Part shown: piece after piece, positions 42,593 through 52,824 of the stretch
How positions within the stretch are numbered: the stretch's first letter is position 1
How the letters are laid out: each line of letters begins with the position of its first letter
From: Halorientalis salina
Lineage (GTDB): Archaea; Halobacteriota; Halobacteria; Halobacteriales; Haloarculaceae
Direction: 5' to 3'
Length of the DNA stretch: 64,000 bases
Assembly: GCF_005049285.1 (NCBI RefSeq)
Contig: NZ_SOSC01000001.1
Span: forward strand, 310,001 to 374,000
Program-made: the position numbers and the translations under genes
Notes under the pieces: model-generated
The model's input: only the letters and a program-made list of their open reading frames with translations
Database searches by the model: none
What the model was told of the DNA's origin: nothing

Positions 42593-44865
42593 AACTCACT
42601 GTCAAACCTCTCAAGCAGAAAGACGCGGGGCGCGGACTGGCCGCCATCGACCGGGCCGCAATGTCCGAGATGGGGCTGGAAAACGGTGATTACATCGTCA
42701 TCGACGGCCACGAGGGCAGCCGAGCGGTCGCTCGCGTCTGGCCCGGCTACCCCGAAGACGAGGGACGGGGCGTCGTCCGAATCGACGGCCAGCTCCGCCA
42801 GGAAGCCAACGTCGGAATCGACGACACGGTCGAAGTCGAGGACGCCGACGTCCAGCCGGCCACGTCCGTGACCGTCGCGCTCCCCCAGAACCTCCGGGTT
42901 CGCGGGAACGTCGGCCCGCACATCCGGAACAAGCTCTCCGGGCAGGCTGTCACGAAGGGCCAGACCGTCCCGTTCTCGCTCGGGCTCGGCCCCCTCTCGT
43001 CGATGTCCGGCCAGCAGATCCCGCTGAAGATCGCCGACACCGACCCCGAGGGGACGGTCGTCGTGACCGACTCGACGGACATCGAGGTCAGCGAGAAGCC
43101 GGCCGAGCAGATCGCCGGCGAAGCCCCCGGTGGCGGCAACCACGCCGACACGCCCAACATCACCTACGAGGACATCGGCGGGCTCGACGACGAACTCGAA
43201 CAGGTCCGCGAGATGATCGAGTTGCCGATGCGACACCCCGAACTGTTCCAGCAGCTCGGCATCGAGCCGCCGAAAGGCGTGCTCCTGCACGGGCCGCCGG
43301 GCACCGGGAAGACCCTGATGGCCAAGGCCGTCGCCAACGAGATCGACGCCTACTTCACGAACATCTCGGGCCCCGAGATCATGTCGAAGTACTACGGGGA
43401 ATCCGAAGAGCAACTCCGCGAGGTGTTCGAGGAGGCCGAAGAGAACGCGCCGGCCATCGTCTTCATCGACGAGATCGACTCCATCGCACCCAAGCGCGGT
43501 GAGACCTCCGGTGACGTGGAACGCCGCGTCGTCGCACAGCTCCTCTCGCTGATGGACGGCCTGGAGTCCCGGAAGGAAGTCGTCGTCATCGGGGCGACCA
43601 ACCGCGTCGACGCCATCGACCCCGCACTGCGCCGGGGCGGTCGTTTCGACCGCGAGATCGAGATCGGCGTCCCGGACAAGGAGGGCCGCAAGGAGATCCT
43701 GCAGGTCCACACCCGCGGGATGCCCCTGGTCGACGAGATCGACCTGGACGAGTACGCCGAGAGCACGCACGGGTTCGTCGGGGCCGACCTCGAATCGCTG
43801 ACCAAGGAGTCGGCGATGAACGCGCTCCGCCGCATCCGGCCGGAACTCGACCTCGAATCCGACGAGATCGACGCCGAGATACTGGAGCGGTTGAAAGTCA
43901 CGGAGGCGGACCTCAAGGACGCATTGAAGGGCATCACGCCCTCGGCGATGCGCGAGGTGTTCGTCGAAGTCCCCGACATCACCTGGAACGACGTCGGTGG
44001 ACTCGAAGACACCAAGGAGCGACTCCGTGAGACCATCCAGTGGCCCCTGGAGTACCCCGAGGTGTTCGAGACCATGGACATGGCCTCGCCCAAGGGCGTG
44101 CTCATGTACGGCCCGCCGGGCACAGGGAAAACGCTGCTCGCCAAGGCCGTCGCTAACGAGGCCCAGAGCAACTTCATCTCGGTGAAAGGTCCCGAACTGC
44201 TGAACAAGTACGTCGGGGAGTCGGAGAAGGGCGTCCGCGAGGTGTTCGAGAAGGCACGCGCCAACGCACCGACCGTCGTCTTCTTCGACGAGATCGACGC
44301 CATCGCGGGCGAACGCGGCCGCAACTCCAGCGACTCGGGCGTCGGCGAACGCGTCGTCTCCCAGCTGCTGACGGAACTCGACGGCATCGAGTCCCTGGAA
44401 GACGTCGTGGTCATCGCGACCTCGAACCGGCCGGACCTCATCGACTCGGCGCTGTTGCGCCCCGGTCGCCTGGATCGGCACGTCCACGTGCCGGTCCCCG
44501 ACGAGGAAGCGCGCCGCGCCATCCTCGAGGTCCACACCCGGAACAAGCCGCTAGCCGACGACGTCGACCTCGACAAGGTCGCCCGCAAGACCGAGGGCTT
44601 CGTCGGCGCGGACATCGAAGCGCTCGCGCGTGAGGCCTCGATGGCCGCCTCGCGGGAGTTCATCAACAGCGTCTCCCCCGAGGAGGTCGACGAGAGCGTG
44701 GGCAACGTCCGCGTGACCATGGACCACTTCGAGGACGCCCTCGATCAAGTCGGCGCGAGCGTCACCGAGGAGACCCGGGAACGCTACGACGAGATCGAAG
44801 AGCAGTTCGACAAGCGGGACGCCGGCGTCGAGGAAGAAGAGACCGTCAGCCGGACGTTCCAATGA
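42589..44865 (+). CDS. cdc48: AAA+ ATPase CDC48/p97
   Basis: 758 aa, hexameric unfoldase. The N-terminal double-psi barrel and second subdomain span residues about 1-185 ([13 protein letters not shown]), D1 has Walker A GPPGTGKT at 235-242, D2 Walker A GPPGTGKT at 508-515; [11 protein letters not shown] and [11 protein letters not shown] are the Walker B plus arginine-bearing second regions. All ATPase motifs are intact. It extracts and unfolds proteins for the proteasome. Coupled to the Hsp20-like gene; followed by three tandem hairpins. Confidence 0.97.
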   Translation: MKLTVKPLKQKDAGRGLAAIDRAAMSEMGLENGDYIVIDGHEGSRAVARVWPGYPEDEGRGVVRIDGQLRQEANVGIDDTVEVEDADVQPATSVTVALPQNLRVRGNVGPHIRNKLSGQAVTKGQTVPFSLGLGPLSSMSGQQIPLKIADTDPEGTVVVTDSTDIEVSEKPAEQIAGEAPGGGNHADTPNITYEDIGGLDDELEQVREMIELPMRHPELFQQLGIEPPKGVLLHGPPGTGKTLMAKAVANEIDAYFTNISGPEIMSKYYGESEEQLREVFEEAEENAPAIVFIDEIDSIAPKRGETSGDVERRVVAQLLSLMDGLESRKEVVVIGATNRVDAIDPALRRGGRFDREIEIGVPDKEGRKEILQVHTRGMPLVDEIDLDEYAESTHGFVGADLESLTKESAMNALRRIRPELDLESDEIDAEILERLKVTEADLKDALKGITPSAMREVFVEVPDITWNDVGGLEDTKERLRETIQWPLEYPEVFETMDMASPKGVLMYGPPGTGKTLLAKAVANEAQSNFISVKGPELLNKYVGESEKGVREVFEKARANAPTVVFFDEIDAIAGERGRNSSDSGVGERVVSQLLTELDGIESLEDVVVIATSNRPDLIDSALLRPGRLDRHVHVPVPDEEARRAILEVHTRNKPLADDVDLDKVARKTEGFVGADIEALAREASMAASREFINSVSPEEVDESVGNVRVTMDHFEDALDQVGASVTEETRERYDEIEEQFDKRDAGVEEEETVSRTFQ

Positions 44866-44874
44866 AGTAGTACC

Positions 44875-44920
44875 TTTTTTACGCTCGGGTTCGCCTTCGG
44901 CGAACCTCTCGCGTAAAAAA
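44875..44920 (+). terminator. Large palindromic hairpin after cdc48
   Basis: TTTTTTACGC (44875-44884) pairs perfectly with GCGTAAAAAA (44911-44920); an inner pair GGTTCGCC (44888-44895) and GGCGAACC (44899-44906) stacks within it. It starts 9 nt after the cdc48 stop. The T6 run on the plus strand fits termination of cdc48. Confidence 0.75.
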
Positions 44921-44936
44921 TCTACGCTAAAAAAGC

Positions 44937-44961
44937 GGAACTCGCGCGACGCGCGAGTTCC
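44937..44961 (+). repeat. Perfect hairpin, second of three
   Basis: GGAACTCGCGC (44937-44947), a 3-nt loop GAC, and GCGCGAGTTCC (44951-44961) form an 11-bp perfect stem directly following the first hairpin. Confidence 0.8.
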
Positions 44962-44996
44962 GTGAACCGGCGCGCGGAGCGCGCCGGATGCTTGAC
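44962..44996 (+). repeat. Short repeat with GC-palindrome, copy A
   Basis: GTGAACCGGCGCGC-GGA-GCGCGCCGGATGCTTGAC; the core CCGGCGCGC/GCGCGCCGG is a 9-bp stem. The same element, with loop TT instead of GGA, recurs at 52509-52542. Its ends (GTGAAC and TGCTTGAC) are conserved beyond the stem, so the likeness is not just palindrome chance. The remaining 177 bp to the next gene hold no clear feature. Confidence 0.75.
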
Positions 44997-45173
44997 CGCA
45001 ACCGTAGCTAACTGTGTGTCAGTGTAGCGCTAGCGATTCTATCGAACTATTCTTCGACGGTGTCGTACTGTAGACAGGACGCGACTCTATACGCGTCGCG
45101 CTGATACTCTGATGAGTCCGTCCGACTGGCTGCAGTGGGATGGCTTATGAGCGGACCCGCCTTCTCGAAAAGT

Positions 45174-45551
45174 ATGTCCGAGGAAACGGACGACTGGGTC
45201 TACTGTCGGGAATGTGGGGCGAAAATCCGGCGGGCAGCAGAAATCTGTCCGGACTGTGGCATTCGGCAGCGCCCGCCGCCGACATCGCCAGCCGTAGAAT
45301 CGGTCCTCGATGGCCGGAATCCCCTCGTTGCTGCACTGCTGTCAGCGCTATTTCCGGGGCTTGGACACATCTATGCCCGGGAAATCGAGACGGGGCTGTT
45401 TTTCGCCGTCTCGTTCATCCTTGCAGTGCTCTCGCTCATCGTCTTCATCGGCATCGTGCTCGTGCCGGCCATCTGGCTGTATGCCCTCTACGACGCTGCC
45501 AAGTCGGCCCAGCGCCGCGACGACGAGCTGACGACGGCATACGTCTCATGA
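45174..45551 (+). CDS. Zinc-ribbon and TM2-like membrane protein
   Basis: 125 aa, start MSEETDDWVYC (45174). A zinc ribbon with CRECG and CPDCG (residues about 10-30) is followed by a DGRNPLVAALLSALFPGLGHIYARE segment and a second helix, the pattern of TM2-type small membrane proteins. It has a cytosolic ribbon and two helices. Function unknown; such proteins are common in haloarchaea. Confidence 0.8.
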   Translation: MSEETDDWVYCRECGAKIRRAAEICPDCGIRQRPPPTSPAVESVLDGRNPLVAALLSALFPGLGHIYAREIETGLFFAVSFILAVLSLIVFIGIVLVPAIWLYALYDAAKSAQRRDDELTTAYVS

Positions 45552-45606
45552 TCGAACCCCGAGTGGATAGTGGACAAATAACAGCCAGTAGCATCAGAAA
45601 GCCCGC

Positions 45607-46845
45607 CTATTCGTACCGTAGCGCTTCGATCGGGTCCACTTTCGCCGCGCTCCATGCCGGGTACAGGCCTGCGAAGATGCCCACGAGAACGCCGACGGCG
45701 ATGGCGAGCGCGAACCACTCGTAAGCCAGCACCAGCGGCAGGTCGGCGTACTGTGTGACGATCCACCCGCCGAGGATTCCGAGCGGCGTCCCGACGAGGG
45801 CACCGAGCAGGCCCAGCAGCGTGGCTTCGACGAGGAACAACTGGAGGACGTCGCGGTTCGTCGCGCCGACGGCTTTCATGATCCCGATCTCCCTTGTGCG
45901 CTCCCGGACTGAGACGAGCATGATGTTGGCGATGCCGATGGCCCCGACCAGCAGGGAGATAACGGCGATACCGGTGACGAACTGGGTGAGTCGGTCGACG
46001 ACGTTTCCGATGCGTTCGACGATGTCCTCGTTGGTGCGAGCGGTCACTTCGTAGCCGTCGGGCACCAGTTGGGCGGCGTCCGAGGCCGCGAGGGACCGCT
46101 GGACGCGCTCCTGGACGCCTCCGATCTCGCCGGGGTTTTCGGCGATGACGGTCACCTGGGGATACACCCGCTGTGTCTCGCCAGTCGAGGGACTTTCGAC
46201 GACCTGGTCGTAGTACGACGTGGGGAGATAGAACGCGGGGCCGCCAGAGCCGAAGCCGCCGAACGGCGAGACGCTCGCGTCGGTAGCTAGCACGCCGACG
46301 ACGGTGACGTTGACGCTGGTGCCGTTGCGATACGCCACGGTCACTTCCTCACCGACCGAGAGGTTTCCGGGGAACTGGGACGCCGCGTCACGATTGACGA
46401 CGATCCCCGGACGGCTCTCGTTGAAGGGGCCACCGGCGGCGAACTCCGTTCCGTCGAACAGGGCCGGGGAGGTCGCCGTCACGTCCGCCGTCGCGACCGA
46501 TCTATCGCCGTGGTCGACCGCCGAGACGGGAATCGACCCGACCGGGATCACCGCACGAACGCCCTCGACGGCACGAAGCCGGTCCAGATCCCGTTCGGTA
46601 AATACGGACTGTGCGCCGAATCCAGGCCCACCGCCGTCGCCGCTGGGCGAAGCGACGAGGAAGATCCGATTCGCGCCGGAGTCGCCGAACTCCCCGAGTA
46701 TGTCGGCCTTGAGACTCACGCCGAGCGTGACGAAGGTGATGACGGCGGCGATGCCGATGACGATGCCCAGCGTCGTCAGCACGCTCCGGAGTTTGTGGCC
46801 CCGAATGGTTCGGACGCTCATCCGCAGGCTCTCGCCGAGTTCCAT
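45607..46845 (-). CDS. MacB/FtsX-type ABC transporter permease
   Basis: 412 aa. One N-terminal helix (about 19-42), a large extracellular MacB-type periplasmic core domain (about 45-270), then three C-terminal helices of FtsX type with the NIMLVSVRERTREIGIMKAVGA motif and a final WSAAKVDPIEALRYE end. It starts one base into the ATPase stop (TGATG at 46843-46847), so the pair is coupled. Substrate probably a lipoprotein or peptide; unknown. The C-terminal end WSAAKVDPIEALR is the hallmark of the family. Confidence 0.92.
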   Translation of the reverse strand: MELGESLRMSVRTIRGHKLRSVLTTLGIVIGIAAVITFVTLGVSLKADILGEFGDSGANRIFLVASPSGDGGGPGFGAQSVFTERDLDRLRAVEGVRAVIPVGSIPVSAVDHGDRSVATADVTATSPALFDGTEFAAGGPFNESRPGIVVNRDAASQFPGNLSVGEEVTVAYRNGTSVNVTVVGVLATDASVSPFGGFGSGGPAFYLPTSYYDQVVESPSTGETQRVYPQVTVIAENPGEIGGVQERVQRSLAASDAAQLVPDGYEVTARTNEDIVERIGNVVDRLTQFVTGIAVISLLVGAIGIANIMLVSVRERTREIGIMKAVGATNRDVLQLFLVEATLLGLLGALVGTPLGILGGWIVTQYADLPLVLAYEWFALAIAVGVLVGIFAGLYPAWSAAKVDPIEALRYE

Positions 46846-47606
46846 CAGGACCCCTCCGTTCGGTCGTCGGTGGGCGTTCCTTCCGGCTGTCTGTTCCCGA
46901 GTTCCTCGATGCGCTCGACACCGCCGTCCAGGAGGTGGACGATGCGGTCGGCGTGTTCGGCGATGGTTCGCTCGTGAGTGACCAGGAGGATCGAGTGGCC
47001 CTCGTCCCGCAGGTCGTCGAACAGGTCCATGATCGTCGCGCCGGTCTCGGTGTCGATGTTGCCGGTCGGTTCGTCGGCCAGGAGCAGGGCCGGGTCGGTC
47101 GCGAGCGCTCGGGCGATCGCGACCCGCTGGCGCTGCCCACCGCTGAGTTCCGACGGCCGGTGGTCCGTGCGGTCGGCGAGGCCGACGCTGTCGAGCAGGT
47201 CTCGTGCCCGGTCGAGTCGTACGTCGCGGTCGACGCCCTGGAAAACGAGCGGGAGCGCGACGTTCTCCTCGGCGGTCAAACGCGGCATGAGGTTGAACGT
47301 CTGGAAGACGAAGCCGATCTCCTCGCCGCGGACCCGCGCCCGGTCCCGGTCGCTCAGGCCGGTCACTTCACGGCCATCGACGTGAACGGTCCCGGAGTCT
47401 GGGGTATCCAGACAGCCGATGCAGTTCAACAGCGTGCTCTTCCCGGACCCGCTCGGTCCCATCACCGCGGTGTAGGAGCCGTGGGGAAGGGTGAGGGACA
47501 CGTCAACCAGCGCGTGGACCGGCTGGCCGCGCTGATACGTGCGACTGACATCGCTGAGCTGTACCGCGGCCGTCGACGCGGCGCGTTCGCCCGCCGTCCC
47601 GTCCAT
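46845..47606 (-). CDS. ABC transporter ATP-binding protein (LolD/MacB-type)
   Basis: 253 aa from the ATG at 47606, chosen because the TATA-like TTTAAC (47631-47636, read in reverse) is about 28 nt away; a GTG or ATG 24 nt upstream is possible. Walker A GPSGSGKST, signature LSGGQRQR, Walker B LLLADEPTGNID and the H-loop VTHE are intact. The LolD-type ATPase pairs with the MacB-like permease downstream. Confidence 0.92.
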   Translation of the reverse strand: MDGTAGERAASTAAVQLSDVSRTYQRGQPVHALVDVSLTLPHGSYTAVMGPSGSGKSTLLNCIGCLDTPDSGTVHVDGREVTGLSDRDRARVRGEEIGFVFQTFNLMPRLTAEENVALPLVFQGVDRDVRLDRARDLLDSVGLADRTDHRPSELSGGQRQRVAIARALATDPALLLADEPTGNIDTETGATIMDLFDDLRDEGHSILLVTHERTIAEHADRIVHLLDGGVERIEELGNRQPEGTPTDDRTEGS

Positions 47607-47664
47607 ACTCGGAATTGGGGCTCGGGCCAATTTAACGTACCGCGAGCGTTGGGTCGGCCGCGGA

Positions 47665-49308
47665 TCACTCGTAGGTGAACGCGTTCACCCGTCTGATCGT
47701 GTACCGATAACAGATCGCACCGATGGCCCCGACGCTCGCGGCCCAGAACGCCAGCGCACCGAGTTGGGCGAGCAGTTCAGTCGTCCCGGTGAAGGGTGGG
47801 CCGTCGTAGAGGGCCGGAACGAAGACGGCGGCAAAGCCCAGCGCGGCCAGGATCGCGGTCAGAAACGAGTGGCCCAGCAGCGCGACGGTAGTCGGCGTCG
47901 GCGCTTCGACCCCGCCGAAGGCCCTGACCGACTCGAACCGCGGCGCGGCAGCGCCGAGCGCCAGAGCCAGCGTACTGCTGAACCAGGTGAGCGCAACGGC
48001 GAGCACTGCGACGAACGCCACGTCTACGGCTCCGAGACTGCTGAACCAGCCGAGGGCGACGACCAGCAGAAGGGAGAGGGGGAGCCACAGCAGCGTCCCG
48101 GCGAGAACGCGCGCCCGAACGATCGTTCGACCCGGCGAGGGCGTCGTCACGATCGCGGGAAGCATCGAACCCTCGATGCCCAGCGGGTTCAGCCCGAAGG
48201 TCCCACCGGCGAGGAACGCGCCCAGGACGGCCACGAACATCGGCAGGACGGCCGACCGCGGATGCTCGAACGTGTATTGCAGGATCGGGAAGCCCATGAA
48301 CAGGAAGTACAGCAAGTGAACGAACTGGCCCGGGGCGCGGAGACCGCGCAGCCACTGCCACCAGATCAGCCGCATGGTCCGGGTCGCGCCGAGCGGACCC
48401 GGCGCACCGACCCCGCCGAACCGCGGCGAATCGTCGCTAGCGTCGCCCTCCTCGGTCGTCGTGGCCTCACCGTCACCGTACCAGACCGCGGGTCCGAGCC
48501 GCCAGGCCGTCCCGAGCAACAACGGGAACACACCGAAGACGAGTCCCGCTGCAACGATCGATTCGAGACCAGGTGCGACGGCAAACGGCGACGCGACGAG
48601 CAGGAAGTCGGCGTAGGGACCGATGGGAACGACACTCAGCGGTTCGAGCAGGTAGTGGATGCGCGAGGTGTCCTCGGGAAGGTAGACGTTGATGCCGAAG
48701 ACGACGCCGACCATGACGACGAGGGCGACGCCGGTCTGAGGGACGTCGCCCCAGCCGAGTCGGCGGTAGAGCAGGCGAACAGCGTAGGCCAGGACGAACC
48801 CGCCCGCGAGGGCAACAGCCAGGATCGGGAGCAGCCCGAAGAGGACGACGGGCACCATCAGCGGGGTGCCTGCCCCGTAGGCGAACGCACCGACGACGAA
48901 CGCGATCGGCGTCAGGAAGACGGCGAGAATCCGGAGATACTCGGCGAGCACCAGTCCCGTGACGACGGCACGCGGCCGGACCGTCGTCAGCATCAGGTCG
49001 GCGTGGTCGATGTCCCCGGCGCGTTCGATCATCCGCAGGCCGAACAGGGCCGTCATCGACCCGAGCCAGGCGGTGATCTGCGCCCTGGCGAGCGTGATGA
49101 CGGGCATCGTCGTTCCGTCGGCCAACCGGGTACCGGCGGCGTAGCTCCCGCTGACGAACAGGAAGCCGGCCGGCGTGAACGCCAACAGCATGAACGAGAG
49201 ACCGAGCAGTTGGCGGCGGCTGGCCAGGATCGATCGGACGCTCCGGCGGACCTCGACGCCGGCGATGCGAACGCCGTGGCGCAGGTCGGTTCCGAGCCGT
49301 CCGGCCAT
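47665..49308 (-). CDS. ABC-2-like exporter permease, large
   Basis: 547 aa with about twelve hydrophobic segments, i.e. a double-length ABC-2-like permease. An early IERAGDIDHADLMLTTVRPRAVV segment and a mid ALVF-rich half (GTFGLNPLGIEGSMLPAIVTTP) can be picked out. It starts 3 bp after the ATPase gene stop. Substrate unknown; similar gene pairs in haloarchaea are annotated only as ABC transporters. Confidence 0.85.
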   Translation of the reverse strand: MAGRLGTDLRHGVRIAGVEVRRSVRSILASRRQLLGLSFMLLAFTPAGFLFVSGSYAAGTRLADGTTMPVITLARAQITAWLGSMTALFGLRMIERAGDIDHADLMLTTVRPRAVVTGLVLAEYLRILAVFLTPIAFVVGAFAYGAGTPLMVPVVLFGLLPILAVALAGGFVLAYAVRLLYRRLGWGDVPQTGVALVVMVGVVFGINVYLPEDTSRIHYLLEPLSVVPIGPYADFLLVASPFAVAPGLESIVAAGLVFGVFPLLLGTAWRLGPAVWYGDGEATTTEEGDASDDSPRFGGVGAPGPLGATRTMRLIWWQWLRGLRAPGQFVHLLYFLFMGFPILQYTFEHPRSAVLPMFVAVLGAFLAGGTFGLNPLGIEGSMLPAIVTTPSPGRTIVRARVLAGTLLWLPLSLLLVVALGWFSSLGAVDVAFVAVLAVALTWFSSTLALALGAAAPRFESVRAFGGVEAPTPTTVALLGHSFLTAILAALGFAAVFVPALYDGPPFTGTTELLAQLGALAFWAASVGAIGAICYRYTIRRVNAFTYE

Positions 49309-49311
49309 CGG

Positions 49312-50103
<792 letters not shown>

Positions 50104-50152
50104 TTGCTATTCACTCCCCCAGCCAGGGCCATCAATCAACCGCTCTCGGACC

Positions 50153-51175
50153 TCAGTCGAGGCGCTCGGCGGCGTCGCGTTCGACCAGCGGGTCGGCGTT
50201 CGTCGCCGGCAGCGTCACCACGTCCTCCGAGGAGAGATCGTACTCGCGGTCGTCGACGCCCAGAATCTCGCCCACGTCGCGTGTGATGCGAACGGTCGTC
50301 CGGTCGACTCGCCGATCGCCACCACCGTCCGACCGGGGCTCCGCTTCGGGCGTCGTCCCGGTTCTGCCCCCCTGGGGTTCGTCGGTTCCTCCGGCGGACT
50401 GAGTGGCGTCGGGACCGTCCCCGACGGACACGACGTCCGGCTCGCTCGCCTGGCCATCGGGGCCGTCCGGTGGGACTGCCTGTGTGCCGTTCCGTGTGGA
50501 TTCCGACGAGTCGCCGTCCGATCCCACTCCGGCTTCGGGTGCCGGTCGGTCCGTGTCGGTCGGGTCCATCTCGGCTCTCGACCTCGAACCATCGGTAGAC
50601 GATGGTTGCTTCCCGTCGGTATCCGACTGTGGATCGTCCGACTGGGTTTCGGCCGTCGACGCCGAGTCCGTCCCGCCCATGAGGTCGGCGGCGTCGACGC
50701 CGTCGGTCGGGTCGGGCGCCGTCGGCTCGGGTGACTCCTGGGCAGGGCTCGCGTCCGTCTGACCGGAGTCGGTCCCGGACTCGGCGTCGTCGCCGTCGAG
50801 AACGCCGAACACCTGATCGCGGTTCGCCTCGATGGATGCGACCAGCTGTTCGAACAGTTCCCGTTCCTCGGCGGTGAGTCCTTCGTCCTCTGTGGGCATG
50901 TCCGCGGCGGCGAAGGAAGCCATCTTGACCAACTTCCCGACGCGGCGTTCGTAGATGGCCTCGACGGTCTGTTCGGCCGTCTTGATGTCGTCGGAGAGTC
51001 GGTTGACCTCGGGGGAGTCGAACGGGTCGTCGGCGCGAGCGGCCGCCGTTTCCCGTTCCTCTCGGAGGTTTTGAACGAACTCGCCGGCGTCGGCGTAAAA
51101 GGTCTCGCGCAGTTGCTGGAGGCTGTCGCTCTGTCGCTCGCGGTCCCGAATCGATTGCAGCTCGTCCAGGTTCAT
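50153..51175 (-). CDS. GINS complex subunit (archaeal GINS51-type) with very long linker
   Basis: 340 aa. Residues 1-130 are the helical A domain (MNLDELQSIRDRERQSDSL...LYERRVGKLV-like, with YERRVGKLVKMA). Residues about 130-295 are an acidic, Ser/Thr/Pro/Asp-rich linker of some 165 residues, and the C-terminal 45 residues (RITRDVGEILGVDDREYDL to AERL) are the GINS B domain. GINS activates the replicative MCM helicase with Cdc45/GAN. It follows priS after 13 bp. Other archaeal GINS51 proteins have a much shorter linker. Confidence 0.88.
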   Translation of the reverse strand: MNLDELQSIRDRERQSDSLQQLRETFYADAGEFVQNLREERETAAARADDPFDSPEVNRLSDDIKTAEQTVEAIYERRVGKLVKMASFAAADMPTEDEGLTAEERELFEQLVASIEANRDQVFGVLDGDDAESGTDSGQTDASPAQESPEPTAPDPTDGVDAADLMGGTDSASTAETQSDDPQSDTDGKQPSSTDGSRSRAEMDPTDTDRPAPEAGVGSDGDSSESTRNGTQAVPPDGPDGQASEPDVVSVGDGPDATQSAGGTDEPQGGRTGTTPEAEPRSDGGGDRRVDRTTVRITRDVGEILGVDDREYDLSSEDVVTLPATNADPLVERDAAERLD

Positions 51176-51188
51176 GCGGTCTGTAGTG

Positions 51189-52367
51189 TCACTCTTTGCC
51201 CTTCTCGGCGCGACCCCGTGCCATCAGGAACACGCCCACGTGCTCTGGAACGGTACGAACACCCTCCGCAAGTGTAAAGCTATCGCCCCCGAGTTCGACC
51301 GTTCCACCGTCGGTCACTTCCACAGAGATGTCGTGGCCCCGGAACGTCTCCGGGACGGCATCGACCAGCGGGTCGAACGCCTCGATGTCCCCCCGGTCGA
51401 TGCGGCGCACCGCAAGCCCGCTCCCACCGTGGATGGTACCCGGCATCCGGATCAGTCGGTTGGTGTCCGTCGTGACCGGCTCGTCGATGGGAGCGTTGTC
51501 CGCTTCGACGACGTCCCCGATCAGCACCTTCGCGACCTGGACGAACGCCGAATGCACGTCGATGTTGCCGGCCCGGATCTGCTCGCGGTTCTGGCGGGCG
51601 GCGTTCAGCGCCGCGGTCGCCTTCCCCTCGCCGATACCATCGAACTCCTGGAGTCGATCGACGGCGTCGTCCTCGTCCATCGCCAGCAGATCGTCGACGA
51701 ACGACTCGATGTGGTCCAGTGCGCGGCGACTCCAGCCGCCCTCCGCCGAGAGGGTTCGCTTCTGGGCCGGGCTCTTCCGGCCCGCTTCACCGCCCACGGC
51801 TTCTTCCTCGATGAGCGCGTCGAACTCCAGGCCGATGCCCCGCACGTAGTCGACGATCTCCCGGCGGGCGTCGCTTTCGAGTCGCTGGATGCCCTCGTCG
51901 CGGACGTGGACGTGGTAGCCTCGCCCGCCCGAGAAGACGACGGTCAGGTCGTCGAAACCGAAATCGTTTTCGAGGAAGTCCAGCAGCCGGCAGAGCGCGT
52001 CTTTGCACTTTGCCAGCATCTCCGCGTAGGAGTCCTCGCCGAGCGTGACCGACGGGAGGTGGTCGGCGTCCAGGTCGAAGACCAGGTCCGAGGAGCGCCA
52101 GTTTTTCTCGCCCATCGAACTCGCGCCGGGCGCGTCGTAGCGGCCGGCCGAAAAGTAGACGTGACGCGGCCGCTCGCGTTCGAGGAACGATTCGAGGTCG
52201 CCCAGGTCCAGGAGCGACTTGTGCCGGACCATCGTCGTCCCCGGACTCTCCGTCCAGGGGATGTACCCCCACTCGCGCTCGTTGGCGTCCGGCGGCGGCG
52301 ACAGGTCCGTCCGGCGATAGTAGTCACCGAACCGACCCCGAAGGTACGCTCGCGTTCGTTCCTCCAT
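51189..52367 (-). CDS. priS: DNA primase small (catalytic) subunit PriS
   Basis: 392 aa, start MEERTRAYLR at 52367. The catalytic DxD is FDLDAD (Asp98, Asp100); the SGGRGYHVHV loop and RLIRMPGTIHG segment bind NTP. Residues about 225-285 hold a helical insertion containing LQEFDGIGEGKATAAL, a helix-hairpin-helix-like element. PriS, with PriL (not in the window), makes primers for replication. The gene leads the priS-gins operon, a conserved archaeal pairing. Confidence 0.95.
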   Translation of the reverse strand: MEERTRAYLRGRFGDYYRRTDLSPPPDANEREWGYIPWTESPGTTMVRHKSLLDLGDLESFLERERPRHVYFSAGRYDAPGASSMGEKNWRSSDLVFDLDADHLPSVTLGEDSYAEMLAKCKDALCRLLDFLENDFGFDDLTVVFSGGRGYHVHVRDEGIQRLESDARREIVDYVRGIGLEFDALIEEEAVGGEAGRKSPAQKRTLSAEGGWSRRALDHIESFVDDLLAMDEDDAVDRLQEFDGIGEGKATAALNAARQNREQIRAGNIDVHSAFVQVAKVLIGDVVEADNAPIDEPVTTDTNRLIRMPGTIHGGSGLAVRRIDRGDIEAFDPLVDAVPETFRGHDISVEVTDGGTVELGGDSFTLAEGVRTVPEHVGVFLMARGRAEKGKE

Positions 52368-52824
52368 GCTATCACTCCGATGGCAACCCTCGGACAATAG
52401 CGTTTGCGTTCCACTTTTTACTCTCTCGGGTGGCCTGCGGCCACCACTCGGTCGCAAAACCTGGACTAAAACTGCCGGACGACTCGCTCACTGCGTTCGT
52501 CGCGTCCGGTGAACCGGCGCGCTTGCGCGCCGGATGCTTGACTACTTACTGTGTCTGCGGACTGAACACGAGCATCCGCGCGAACGTAGTGAGTGCGGTT
52601 CACTGAAATCGAACAGAGTGAGGCTTCAGTCTTTTTCGCCCACGTTTTTCGAGGAGTGGTGATCGAGCGGAGCGAGGTCACCCGACGATGAAAAAGGTGG
52701 CTGTACTGATCGGTCTCCTGTTCTCCAGCCATCTCGACGCGTGATGACTCACACTGAAACAACTGCGCACAGCGTACTGGCACTGATAGAGGAGGCTAAA
52801 ACAGACAGTCCGACGCCCCGGGAA
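52368..52824. other. Intergenic region with nested inverted repeats
   Basis: 457 bp upstream of priS without a convincing gene. It holds the repeat copy B (52509-52542), an imperfect inverted partner (GCATCCGCGCG at 52572-52582 to CGGTTCAC at 52596-52603), and two T-rich tracts near 52630-52655. Probably regulatory or a small mobile remnant. Confidence 0.5.
52509..52542 (+). repeat. Short repeat with GC-palindrome, copy B
   Basis: GTGAACCGGCGCGC-TT-GCGCGCCGGATGCTTGAC. It differs from copy A at 44962-44996 only in the loop. A degenerate inverted copy lies about 30 bp downstream (52572-52603), so the site is a nested inverted repeat. Confidence 0.75.

Noticed and set aside
42313-44535. Minus-strand open frame of 740 codons over cdc48
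   Set aside because: Shadow of cdc48; periodic Leu/Val/Asp-rich sequence mirrors the coding frame.
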